Shown: positions 43,501-50,988 of the stretch, one piece after another | Numbering within the stretch: position 1 is the stretch's first letter | Layout of the letters: each line of letters begins with the position of its first letter | From: JAOPZW01 sp963807305 | GTDB lineage: Bacteria > Actinomycetota > Thermoleophilia > Solirubrobacterales > Solirubrobacteraceae | DNA: 64,000 bases | Direction: 5' to 3' | NCBI GenBank assembly: GCA_963807305.1 | Contig: CAWEBN010000014.1 | Location: 124,001 to 188,000 of the forward strand | The notes under the pieces: generated by a model | The model's database searches: none | The model's input: only the letters and a program-made list of their open reading frames with translations | What the model was told of the DNA's origin: nothing | Translations under genes and position numbers: made by a program

Positions 43501-43607
43501 GCATCCTGGCCAAGCTCGGCGTGCGGTCCCGCGTCGAGGCGGCCACCGCCGCGCACCGCCTGGGGATGACCGCCGCTTCAGCGCCAGGCGACGGCGGGCG
43601 CGGGTAG
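40584..43607 (+). CDS. Large LuxR-family (LAL-type) ATPase transcriptional regulator
   Basis: A 1007-residue regulator. Residues ~5-330 are an AAA-type ATPase (Walker A GESGVGKTRLLRELE, LFAVEDIHWADRSTLEFLS). Residues ~400-900 are tetratricopeptide-like helices (ALNSLGVTRFGVGDFAGGER, AYTNLSECLDEQGRLEEAAA). The C-terminal ~65 residues are a LuxR helix-turn-helix (LTARELTVLSLVAEGHTNRE, SEKTASVHVSRILAKLGVRS). The GTG at 40584 begins PTRVSSPEFVGRTAEL; the same frame is open further upstream inside the paralogue, but that is not coding. Regulator of unknown target, perhaps the adjacent methyltransferase. Confidence 0.92.
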   Translation: MPTRVSSPEFVGRTAELGRLEAALDLIADGTAAAVFVAGESGVGKTRLLRELERRATARGVRVLRGDCLPFGADGLPYAPIAAALRGLARELEPDVFAELVGPAGGDLARLLPELSAARSADEPGEGMSATGEAIGQARLFGLLRALLDRLAEESPVLFAVEDIHWADRSTLEFLSSLVRGLRDERLLLVCTYRSDELHRQHPLRPFLAEEERRAVVERLEVGAFSQAELAEQVAGILGDAAAPDLVARLHARSEGNAFFAEELLAASDAAAGPLPSNLRDVLNLRLEALPDDSRGVLRVAAAAGRRSSHRLLAAVAGLPEPGLVEALREALAQHVLVQDADGYAFRHALLQEAAYADLLPGERTALHLALAEALRDDPSLADGTAATELALHWRAAHCMPEALAADVRAGLEAEQVFAFVEAAQHFERALEIWDLVDDAAERSELDLAGVVTHAAHNTHIAGEHHRAVTLGRMAIELADRSDDVVAAAVARERLGRYLWIAGDSDGSLAAYRDAVRVLPPDPPTPALARVLAAEAQILMLRAPGEETRAACERAIEIARAVGARAFEGHALNSLGVTRFGVGDFAGGERALREAKGIAEEVGDHDGIWRAYTNLSECLDEQGRLEEAAALALEGATNAGRLGMRTYAQFLQGEACWRLTRLGRLDETAAIVERVLAEGPKGVAAVVLNDNAAHLAMRRGRLDTAVEHFELARELLGGTSDSMWIGNQAAGRAETALWAAEPEHAWRLATGALDFVPEDQYAHYTTRLHATALRAAADRAQLALALGDGTRAAEAQRDARAIFESLRTLLAPERWYDGVPGPEPAAFDALSAAELSRAEGRPDPTAWAAAAERFAALNEPFELGYARWREGEALIAGGGERAAATVALREAADVAAGLSAPLLASEVASLARRARVSLDAAPDTASDDPEVDRFGLTARELTVLSLVAEGHTNREIGASLFISEKTASVHVSRILAKLGVRSRVEAATAAHRLGMTAASAPGDGGRG

Positions 43608-45224
43608 CTGCGCGAGCTGCTCGGCGTAGGTCGGCGGCCCGTGGCGCTCGAGGGGATCGGCGTCGGCCAGCAGCGCGATGAGCAGCGGCCCGAGGAACCA
43701 CACCATGTAGAGGTAGAACCAGTGCGTGACGCCGAGCTGCAGCCCGATGAGCACGGCGGCGGACAGCGCCGAGAGCCCGACGAGGTCGCGGCGGCGGGGC
43801 ACGAAGGCGACGGCGACGGCCAGCAGAACCCCGGCGGCCTGGACCACGGCCTGCGCGGTGGTCCACCCGTACAGGCCCCAGACCGAGAACGGCGACCCGC
43901 GCGAGGTCTGGAAGGCCAGCGTGCGGTCGTAGAACTCGTGCAGCCCGCCGTAGCCGAGCACGAGCAGCAGGCACGGCACGAGCGCGATCGCGCCGCCGAG
44001 GACGAAGCGCAGCACCCCGCGCGACTGGGTGGCGAAGAGCGGCGCCAGCGCCAGGGGCGCGAACTTCGCCATCCCGGCGAGCGCGATGAGCGCGCCGCGG
44101 CCGGCCGGTGACGACGCCGCCGCGATGGCGCCGAGGACGAGCGCGGCCACGAGGGCGTCGTTGACGTTGCAGTCCAGCGCGTAGAGCGTGAACGGGTTGG
44201 CCGCCCACGCGTAGGCGAGCGCGAGCCCGAGGGTCGGGCCGCGCATGCGCCGACCGATGAGGAAGAGCAGCCCCAGGCACAGCAGGTCGAAGGTGATGGC
44301 CGCGGCGTGGGCGGCGGGCAGATCGTCCCAGCGGCCGCTCCACGGCAGGACCTGCTCGAACGGGACGTAGGCGGCGTAGGTCACCGGCCCGTAGGTGTCG
44401 CCGTGCTCGTTGTCCTTGGGGAAGGCGCCCCACAGCTTGTCGCCGTCGGCCAGGCGATCGGCGCCGATGACGCCCGCGTAGCCGACGTCGATGACGTTCG
44501 AGTCGGCCACGTTGAGCCCGATGCGAAAGCCGACGAGGAAGAGCAGGCCGACGACCAGCCACGGCGCCGGGATGAGCAGGCGCAGCGGGTCGCGTCGCCG
44601 GCTGCGGCGCAGCCCGATCCACAACATGCGCCCGAGCAGGTAGAGCATGAGCGGGTAGGCCAGCGGGACCGAGACGTCGATGTTGGCGTCGTTGAAGAAG
44701 GCCACGCTGATCCCGAAGGCCATGAGGACCGCGAGGTCGAGGTGGCGCATGCGCAGGAGCCGGCGCGGATCGACGAACGGCGCGATGAAGAGCAGGGTGA
44801 GCGCGATCCAGACGAACGGCGAGTTGACCTTGCGCCCGAAGGCGCCCGGGTACCCGCGGGCCATGGTCCATGCCACCTGCGGCCCCGTCCACGCCTCGGT
44901 CACCTTCCCGGTCGCGTCGCTGACGTAGATCTGCGCGATCTCCTTGGTGTCCTTGCCGCGCGTGACGTAGTAGCTGACCTGCCAGCGCGAGCCGGACTTC
45001 TCGAAGACGTTGTCGTACACGCCGCGTGCGCTGCGGAGCGCGTGGATCGCGGTCGGGGTCCGGTTGGCGATCGCCTCGGCCTGGCTGCCGGTGAGCCGGT
45101 AGCCCACGGGCGGGCGGTCCATGCTCTTGGGCCGGACGAGATCGTCGGCGTGGGCCGGGGCGGCCGACAGCAACACGAGCGCCGCGGCCGCGCAGACGGC
45201 CGCAATGCGGGCGGCGCGCGCCAT
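43578..45224 (-). CDS. Polytopic membrane protein, GT87-like glycosyltransferase candidate
   Basis: A 548-residue protein with a signal peptide (RIAAVCAAAALVLLSAAPAHA), then a ~100-residue external PepSY-like domain (TGSQAEAIANRTPTAIHALR and SRWQVSYYVTRGKDTKEIAQ). About eleven membrane helices follow. The first external loop has acidic residues (FFNDANIDVSVPLAYP), and later DNEHGDTYGPVTYAAYVPFE fits C-type, lipid-sugar-dependent mannosyltransferase folds. The 3' end overlaps the regulator's last 30 bases on the opposite strand. Function is inferred from topology only. Confidence 0.75.
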   Translation of the reverse strand: MARAARIAAVCAAAALVLLSAAPAHADDLVRPKSMDRPPVGYRLTGSQAEAIANRTPTAIHALRSARGVYDNVFEKSGSRWQVSYYVTRGKDTKEIAQIYVSDATGKVTEAWTGPQVAWTMARGYPGAFGRKVNSPFVWIALTLLFIAPFVDPRRLLRMRHLDLAVLMAFGISVAFFNDANIDVSVPLAYPLMLYLLGRMLWIGLRRSRRRDPLRLLIPAPWLVVGLLFLVGFRIGLNVADSNVIDVGYAGVIGADRLADGDKLWGAFPKDNEHGDTYGPVTYAAYVPFEQVLPWSGRWDDLPAAHAAAITFDLLCLGLLFLIGRRMRGPTLGLALAYAWAANPFTLYALDCNVNDALVAALVLGAIAAASSPAGRGALIALAGMAKFAPLALAPLFATQSRGVLRFVLGGAIALVPCLLLVLGYGGLHEFYDRTLAFQTSRGSPFSVWGLYGWTTAQAVVQAAGVLLAVAVAFVPRRRDLVGLSALSAAVLIGLQLGVTHWFYLYMVWFLGPLLIALLADADPLERHGPPTYAEQLAQLPAPAVAWR

Positions 45225-45281
45225 TGGTCGTCAGCGTAACGACCACCGCGCGCGCCGCCGCCGGCTGGTGCGACGCCCGCG

Positions 45282-45304
45282 CCCCGGTGCCGGGTCAACC
45301 GGGG
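45282..45304 (-). terminator. Hairpin after the phosphatase gene
   Basis: A 7-bp inverted repeat (45282-45288 with 45298-45304, loop of about nine bases) lies 20 bases past the stop of the minus-strand phosphatase gene and before the next minus-strand gene start. No T-run is seen. Confidence 0.35.
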
Positions 45305-45323
45305 TGTTCGGCAACCACACCCG

Positions 45324-46772
45324 TCAGGCGCCGAAGTGGCCGCGCACCATCGGCGCGACGTCGGCGATCGACCACGAGCCGTGGTCGTGCGGCGCGTCGA
45401 CCCCGCAGAAGGCCAGGGCGCCGAGCGAGTCGACGCGGTGCAGCGAGCCGTGGCTGCCCCCGCCCACGTGATCGACGCCGCCCCAATCGGCGAACTCGTA
45501 GCCGGGCGCAGCGGAGAGCAGCACGTCGCCGGACGTCGGGCACGTGAGCGCCGACCACGCACGCGCGAGGGCGTCCGGGTAGGCGGGGCTGCGCAGGACG
45601 CCGTCCTCGACGCGCGCGTCGAGCACCTCGAGCGGGCCGTCGATCGACCATCGCCCACCGCGCTCGTCGAGCACGTCGCCGCCGGCGGCGAAGCGCAGCT
45701 CGCCGGTCGCGTTGGCGATGGCGCCCTCGCGCGGCGCCGGGCGCCACAGGGCCAGGTCGACGCCGTCGATGGCGAGCGCGATCTCGACGATGCGCGGGAT
45801 GAGCACGTCGCGGCCCTCGGGCAGCAGCGCGTAGACCATCGCGCTGCGCTGGGCCGGGCAGACGGCGATCTCGGCGTCGCGCGACCGCGCGCCCGACGGC
45901 GCCAGCACGCTGAGCTCCGCGTACGCGGCCTGCAGCTCGATCGCCTTCTCGACCGGCGCGTGGGAGTGGTCGGCCACCACGATCACCGCGTGCTCGTCGA
46001 GGAACTGCTCGGTCCCGCCGCCGGCGTGGAACAGGCGCTCGAGCTGGCGGTCGGCCGCCGCGATCGAGGTCACCTGCGCGTGCGGCCCGTGGCGGTGGGA
46101 GTGCGTGTCGTTGTCGGGCAGCGAGAGCAGCAGGAAGTCGAAGAGGTCCTGCTCGACCAGGTAGGCGCCCACGCAGCCGGCGTGCTGGTCGCGGATGCCG
46201 GGCAGGCCGAGCTGCGAGCGGCACGGCGTCTCGCGGCTGGCGAAGATGTCGGCGTAGAAGAGCTCCTTGGGTCCCATGACGGGGCGCCGGAAGACCGTCG
46301 AGGCCAGGCGCGTGAGCGCGGTGTTCTTCGAGGTCTGGTGCTCGTGGCGCCCGCGGTACATCAGGTACGTGGTCCCCGCCGTCCGCACCCCGAGGTCGTC
46401 GAGCGACTCGAAGACCGTGGGAACGTCCTGAGGCAGGTGCGTGGCGTTCATGTTGTAGATCGTGTCGGTGAGCTGCTGCACCAGCCCGAAGCGGCGCGAG
46501 GCGCTGAACGACGACCCGTACTCGACGTAGCGGCGCTCCTCGCGGGAGTACCAGTTCATCGACGGGATGTGGTGGGCGTCCTGGCGCACGCCGGTGGCGA
46601 TCGTGGCCGCGCACGCGGGCGTCACGCTCGGGAAGGCTGCGGCGCACTCGTCGACATAGGTCCCGCGCGCCATCACGGCCGCCATCGCCGGCGCGCGCCC
46701 GGTGGAGACCGCGCGCTCGAGCATCGCCGGCTTCAGGCCGTCGACGACGGCGAGCACGAACTTGGCGCTCAC
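45324..46772 (-). CDS. Alkaline phosphatase superfamily (nucleotide pyrophosphatase/phosphodiesterase-like) protein
   Basis: A 482-residue hydrolase of the metal-dependent alkaline phosphatase superfamily. LAVVDGLKPAMLERAV carries the first metal Asp, FPSVTPACAATIATGVRQDA the nucleophile Thr region, SLPDNDTHSHRHGPH and VVADHSHAPVE the further Asp/His metal ligands. No signal peptide is visible, so it is probably cytoplasmic. The substrate is unknown. The GTG start overlaps the DUF4126 membrane gene stop (GTGA), giving a two-gene operon. Confidence 0.87.
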   Translation of the reverse strand: MSAKFVLAVVDGLKPAMLERAVSTGRAPAMAAVMARGTYVDECAAAFPSVTPACAATIATGVRQDAHHIPSMNWYSREERRYVEYGSSFSASRRFGLVQQLTDTIYNMNATHLPQDVPTVFESLDDLGVRTAGTTYLMYRGRHEHQTSKNTALTRLASTVFRRPVMGPKELFYADIFASRETPCRSQLGLPGIRDQHAGCVGAYLVEQDLFDFLLLSLPDNDTHSHRHGPHAQVTSIAAADRQLERLFHAGGGTEQFLDEHAVIVVADHSHAPVEKAIELQAAYAELSVLAPSGARSRDAEIAVCPAQRSAMVYALLPEGRDVLIPRIVEIALAIDGVDLALWRPAPREGAIANATGELRFAAGGDVLDERGGRWSIDGPLEVLDARVEDGVLRSPAYPDALARAWSALTCPTSGDVLLSAAPGYEFADWGGVDHVGGGSHGSLHRVDSLGALAFCGVDAPHDHGSWSIADVAPMVRGHFGA

Positions 46773-47344
46773 CGCAGGATGCGCAGGCCGGCGTGCTTCT
46801 CGCCCTCGCGCCGGCGCCCGCCGACCCGCAGCCAGATGAAGAAGCCGACCGCGAGCACGCTGACGGGAGGGATGAGGACCGACAGCCCGGCGATCAGGAG
46901 CGCCGCGGCTTCCGCGTAGAGGAACAGCGCGGCCGCCGCCGCGGCGTCGAGGCGAGCGCGCGTGCGGGTCAGCAGCGAGCGCGTCCCCTGCTGGGCGATG
47001 AGCGCGCAGACGAGGCCGCCGATGATCCCCGGCCACCACGTCGAGTAGTGGTCGGCGAGCGTGCCGGCGAACATGAGCGCGCCCAGACCGAGGCCGATGC
47101 CGCCGAGGGCCGCCTCGCCGGCCGGCGTGTCGAAGCGCGAGCGCAGCAGCGTCGTGACCACGAGGCACACGGCCATGGCCAGCAGGAACCACGGACTCTC
47201 CAGGAAGGCGAAGTCGGTGTGGTCGAAGTCGACGCCGAGATCGTCGGCCGCGAGGGCGCCGACGAGCAGCGTCGGGAGGAAGGGGCGGACACCGGCGGCG
47301 GTGGACACCCCCATCCCTTGCAGGATGTCGAGGAGGAGCTTCAC
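46769..47344 (-). CDS. DUF4126-like membrane protein
   Basis: A 191-residue membrane protein with five or six helices (GVRPFLPTLLVGALAADDLG, FLLAMAVCLVVTTLL, GGIGLGLGALMFAGTLAD, IIGGLVCALIAQQGTRSLL, VLIPPVSVLAVGFFIWLRV). The pattern is like DUF4126, a family of unknown function. An aspartate in the first loop and HYSTWWPG in the middle are conserved-looking polar points. It is coupled to the phosphatase gene downstream and divergent from the aminotransferase. Confidence 0.72.
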   Translation of the reverse strand: MKLLLDILQGMGVSTAAGVRPFLPTLLVGALAADDLGVDFDHTDFAFLESPWFLLAMAVCLVVTTLLRSRFDTPAGEAALGGIGLGLGALMFAGTLADHYSTWWPGIIGGLVCALIAQQGTRSLLTRTRARLDAAAAAALFLYAEAAALLIAGLSVLIPPVSVLAVGFFIWLRVGGRRREGEKHAGLRILR

Positions 47345-47366
47345 GGTCCGATAGCTTGAAGCCCGC

Positions 47367-48770
47367 ATGACTGTAGACGACAGGGGCCATGGGGCCCGTG
47401 GCGAACCCCGTGGCATGAGTCACCGGCGCGACCTGGAGCGCTACGCGGGGCTCTTCGCCTCGCGGACCTCGGTCATGAAGTCCTCGGCCATGCGCGATCT
47501 CATGGCCATCACCGAGCGCCCCGAGGTCATCTCGCTGGCCGGCGGCCTGCCGGACACGTCGACCTTCCCGGCCGAGTCGCTCGCAGCTCTGCTCTCCAAG
47601 CTCGCCGCCACGGATTCGGCCCGCGCCCTGCAGTACGCGCCGACAGAGGGCATGGCCGCCGTCGGCGAGGCGATCGCGACCGTGATGGCCGCCGAGGGCA
47701 TGCACGTCGACCCGGAGGACGTGCTCGTCACCACCGGCGGCCAGCAGGTCATCGATCTCGTGTGCAAGACGCTCGTCGACCCGGGCGACGTCATCGTCGC
47801 CGAGGCGCCGACGTACCCCGGGGCCGTGCCCGCCTTCAGCGCCTACCAGGCCGACGTCGTGCAGATCGCGATGGACGACGACGGCATGCGCATCGACGAG
47901 CTCGAGGAGACGCTCGAGCGCCTCGAGCGCGAGGGACGGCGGCCGAAGTTCATCTACACGATCCCGACCTTCCAGAACCCGGCCGGGGTGACGATGTCGC
48001 TCCCGCGCCGCCAGAGGCTCGTGCAGGTCGCTCGCGAGCGCGAGCTGCTCGTGCTGGAGGACAACCCCTACGGCCTGCTGCGCTACGAGGGCGAGGCGCT
48101 GCCCACCCTGCGCTCGCTCGACGGCGGCGACTTCGTCATCTACCTGGGCACCTTCTCGAAGATCCTCTCCCCCGGCATCCGCCTGGGCTGGACGGTCGCG
48201 CCCGCCCCGGTGCTCGAGAAGATGAACCTCGGCAAGCAGGCCAGCGACCTGTGCTCGTCGTCGCTGTCGCAGCTCTTCGTCGCGTCGTACTTCGCCGAGG
48301 GCCACTGGGAGGACTACATCGCCACGCTGCGCGACCTCTACCGCCGCCGGCGAGACACGATGCTCGACGCGCTGGCCGAGCACCTGCCACCCGAGGCCGC
48401 GTGGACGCACCCGGCCGGCGGCCTCTTCATCTGGGCCACGCTGCCGGACTACATCGACACGACCGACCTGCTGGCCCTCGGGCTGTCGCGCAACGTGGCC
48501 TTCGTGCCGGGCCGCGCGGCGTATCTGGACGGCCGCGGCGGGTCGTCGATGCGGCTGAACTTCTCGGGCGTGGACGACGACGCCATCCGCGAGGGCGTGC
48601 GCCGGATCGGCGAGGTCGTGCGCGAGCAGGTCGCGCTCTACGGCACGCTCACGGGCGCGGCGCCGCCTCCGGCGGCCTCCGACCCGGCACCGCTTCCCGT
48701 CGACCCCGACCTGGCCGACGTGCTGCACCTCCCGCGCCGCGACGATCGCGGCGAGCGCCGGGCCAGATGA
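47367..48770 (+). CDS. PLP-dependent aminotransferase, class I (2-aminoadipate-type)
   Basis: A 467-residue fold-type I aminotransferase of the LysN/MocR-catalytic type. ISLAGGLPDTSTFPAESLA opens the pattern. QYAPTEGMAAVGEAIATVM is the substrate region, TTGGQQVIDLVCKTLVDPGD the PLP-phosphate part, and IPTFQNPAGVTMSLPRRQRL and LEDNPYGLLRYEG follow. The Schiff-base lysine is in YLGTFSKILSPGIRLGW. The Pro/Arg-rich tail of ~45 residues is extra. An ATG at 47415 is an alternative start. It is coupled to ddl (ATGA), suggesting a link to D-amino acid or cell-wall metabolism. Confidence 0.9.
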   Translation: MTVDDRGHGARGEPRGMSHRRDLERYAGLFASRTSVMKSSAMRDLMAITERPEVISLAGGLPDTSTFPAESLAALLSKLAATDSARALQYAPTEGMAAVGEAIATVMAAEGMHVDPEDVLVTTGGQQVIDLVCKTLVDPGDVIVAEAPTYPGAVPAFSAYQADVVQIAMDDDGMRIDELEETLERLEREGRRPKFIYTIPTFQNPAGVTMSLPRRQRLVQVARERELLVLEDNPYGLLRYEGEALPTLRSLDGGDFVIYLGTFSKILSPGIRLGWTVAPAPVLEKMNLGKQASDLCSSSLSQLFVASYFAEGHWEDYIATLRDLYRRRRDTMLDALAEHLPPEAAWTHPAGGLFIWATLPDYIDTTDLLALGLSRNVAFVPGRAAYLDGRGGSSMRLNFSGVDDDAIREGVRRIGEVVREQVALYGTLTGAAPPPAASDPAPLPVDPDLADVLHLPRRDDRGERRAR

Positions 48771-49762
48771 CTGCGAGGGCCGGCGGTGGCGGAGACGGGT
48801 CTGCTTCCGACGAGTTGCGGCGCACTGGTGGCACGGTTGCCGTGCTCAAGGGCGGGCGCTCGCTGGAGCGCCAGGTGTCGCTGCGCTCGGGCGCCCGGGT
48901 GCAGGACGCACTCGAGCGCCTGGGCTACGAGGTGGTCGGCATCGACGTCGGCCACGACCTCGTCGCGCGGCTGCGTGAGGTGACGCCGGACGTGGCCTTC
49001 GTCGCCCTGCACGGGCGCGACGGCGAGGACGGGATCGTGCAGGAGCTGCTTGAGGTGCTCGGCATCCCCTACACCGCGTCGGGGGTGTCGGCCTGTATGC
49101 GCTGCTCGGACAAGGTGGTGGCCAAGCACGCGATGCGCGACGCGGGGCTGCCGACGCCGGACTTCTATGCCTTCACGGAGACCGCCTTCAAGGAGCTCGG
49201 CGCGGGCGACGCGCTGGGCGCCATCGAGGACCGCCTGCGCTTCCCCATTGTGGTCAAGCCGGCCGACCAGGGCAGCGCCCTGGGGATCCGCTTCGCGGCC
49301 ACCGCCGCCGACGTGCCCGCCGCCATCGTGGCGGCCTTCTCGTACTCCGAGAAGGTCCTGCTCGAGCGCCACGTGCACGGCCGCGAGCTGGCGGTCTCGA
49401 TCCTCGGCGAGGAGGCCCTGCCCGTCGTCGAGGCGGTCCCGCGCGAGGAGGACTTCTACGACTTCGCCGCGCGCTACACGATCGGGCGCACCAGCTTCGT
49501 CTGCCCCGCCGACCTTGCCGACGCGCTCACCGTGCGCGCCCAGGAGTTGGCGCTGGACGTCTTCCGCCTGCTCGGCTGCCGCGGTTTCGCCCGCGTCGAC
49601 CTCATGCTCGAGGACGGCACGGACGACCTCTACGTGCTCGAGTCCAACGTCATCCCGGGGCTGACCGAGACGAGCCTGCTGCCCCAGGCGGCCGAGACCG
49701 CGGGGATCTCCTTCGACGAGCTGATCGGGCGGATCGTCGAGCTCGCGCTCGTGTCCGCCTAG
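48767..49762 (+). CDS. ddl: D-alanine-D-alanine ligase family protein
   Basis: ATP-grasp ligase that joins two D-alanines for peptidoglycan. The 331-residue protein has VAVLKGGRSLERQVSLRSGA, ALHGRDGEDGIVQELLEVLG, IPYTASGVSACMRCSDK, FPIVVKPADQGSALGIRFA, and the metal site FARVDLMLEDGTDDLYVLES followed by NVIPGLTETSLLP. The last motif differs from the usual E-x-N-T-x-P-G-M-T, but such variants occur in actinobacteria. It overlaps the aminotransferase upstream and the DUF151 gene tail to tail. Confidence 0.88.
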   Translation: MTARAGGGGDGSASDELRRTGGTVAVLKGGRSLERQVSLRSGARVQDALERLGYEVVGIDVGHDLVARLREVTPDVAFVALHGRDGEDGIVQELLEVLGIPYTASGVSACMRCSDKVVAKHAMRDAGLPTPDFYAFTETAFKELGAGDALGAIEDRLRFPIVVKPADQGSALGIRFAATAADVPAAIVAAFSYSEKVLLERHVHGRELAVSILGEEALPVVEAVPREEDFYDFAARYTIGRTSFVCPADLADALTVRAQELALDVFRLLGCRGFARVDLMLEDGTDDLYVLESNVIPGLTETSLLPQAAETAGISFDELIGRIVELALVSA

Positions 49763-50247
49763 GAGTCCCCGGCGAAGTCCTCCGGGGTGACCTGGTCGAG
49801 GAACTCCTTGAAGCGGTCGACGACCTCCTCGGTGTCCTCGACCTCGTGCTCGAATTCGATCGCCGACTCGGCGATGACGTCCTCGGCGGCGAAGATCGGG
49901 GCGCCCGAGCGCACCGCGAGGGCCAGCGCGTCGCTGGGCCGCGAGTCGATCTCGAGCTCGCGGCCGTTGACGGCCAGCGTGATCGAGGCGAAGAAGGTGT
50001 TGTCGCGCAGCTCGGTCACGGCGACCTGCGTGCAGCGCACGTCCAGCTCGCCCAGCATGTCCACGAGCAGGTCATGGGTCATCGGGCGCGGCGTCGTCGC
50101 TCCCTGGAGCTTCATCAGGATCGCGGCAGCCTCTGGATGGCCGATCCAGATGGGCAGGAACTTGTTGCTGTCGGCGGTCTTGAGCAGGACGATCGGCTGC
50201 TTGCCGACCATGTCGAAGCTCACGCCGTAGATGACCATTTCCTGCAC
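49759..50247 (-). CDS. Bifunctional nuclease family (DUF151) protein
   Basis: A 162-residue protein of the DUF151/bifunctional nuclease family, whose Mycobacterium member (Rv2694c-like group) and plant homologues act on nucleic acids. Typical motifs are VYGVSFDMVGKQPIVLLKTA-like N-terminal strands, LPIWIGHPEAAAILMKLQGA, RPMTHDLLVDMLGELDVRC and IDSRPSDALALAVRSGAPIF. The acidic C-terminal ~30 residues are extra. GTG at 50247 has GAGGGA upstream; ATG at 50238 is the alternative. Confidence 0.9.
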   Translation of the reverse strand: MQEMVIYGVSFDMVGKQPIVLLKTADSNKFLPIWIGHPEAAAILMKLQGATTPRPMTHDLLVDMLGELDVRCTQVAVTELRDNTFFASITLAVNGRELEIDSRPSDALALAVRSGAPIFAAEDVIAESAIEFEHEVEDTEEVVDRFKEFLDQVTPEDFAGDS

Positions 50248-50368
50248 TGCGGCTCCCTCGCGCGAGTCGGTGGTCGATCCAGTATAGGCACGGGGCCGGA
50301 GGCCGCCGGGCGCTTTCGCGGCCTCACCGGTGGCATGGATCGCCGTGCGGTGGGCATACGAGGGTCGT

Positions 50369-50608
50369 ATGCCTTCACGGCGCCGGATCCCGATCTGCGT
50401 CGCCCTCGCCATCGTCGTCGCCCTGGTGTGCGCCGCCCCGTCGTTCGCCCACGGGCCAGGTGTCCGCGCGTGGCTGACCACCGGCGATGAGTCGAGCCTG
50501 CTCGCCGAGCAGCCACCCGCGGCCTTCGGCGCCCCGGACCCCACCGCGCCGACGATCGCGGTCGATCCGGCCCGCTCCTACCAGCGCATCGAGGGCCGCG
50601 GCGCGTAG
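50369..50608 (+). pseudogene. Truncated glycoside hydrolase family 30 N-terminus
   Basis: A 79-residue frame: a basic start and signal peptide (RRRIPICVALAIVVALVCAA) followed by VRAWLTTGDESSLLAEQPPA and DPARSYQRIEGRGA. This is the opening of GH30 glucosylceramidase-like enzymes (V.L TTGD...LL, then YQ.I.GFGAS). It stops exactly where the catalytic barrel should begin. The signal peptide looks functional, so a short secreted peptide could still be made, but the enzyme is lost. Confidence 0.72.
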
Positions 50609-50690
50609 CGCGGCAACGCGGTCCTCGCGACCGCTTCACGACGCTCACCGGCACGCGGTAGTGTCGCTTGCAACAAGCGACGGAGGGCCC

Positions 50691-50897
50691 ATGCGCGATG
50701 TCTACCGAGATCCAGACGCCGGCTGGATAGACCGGCTGCGCGCCCGTCGCGTGCATCGGCGCGCTATGCGCGCCGATCGTCGTGCGCGGCGTCGGGCCCG
50801 TCTTGGCGGCCGGCCGGACGACGCGGCGTCGCGGGCGGCGGCCGGGAACTACCGGGGCGGCGGCTACTTCACGACGAAGCCACCCCCCAAGGAGTGA
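50691..50897 (+). CDS. Small basic hypothetical protein
   Basis: A 68-residue Arg-rich protein beginning MRDVYRDPDAGWIDRLRARR and ending GYFTTKPPPKE. CGGAGGGC before the ATG is a good ribosome binding site. The Arg-rich middle could bind nucleic acid. I recognise no family. Confidence 0.45.
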   Translation: MRDVYRDPDAGWIDRLRARRVHRRAMRADRRARRRARLGGRPDDAASRAAAGNYRGGGYFTTKPPPKE

Positions 50898-50988
50898 CGG
50901 CCCGGCCACGCGCGAGTCGGCCGGCGGCAGAGGGACCGCCGCAACCCGCGCCATCGTCGTGCGCGGGGCGCCCGGGCCATGGGCCGGC

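Noticed and set aside
46773..48728. N-terminal extension of the phosphatase to 1134 residues
   Set aside because: The extra part is antisense to the aminotransferase and out of frame with the DUF4126 gene. The GTGA overlap at 46769-46772 gives the natural start.
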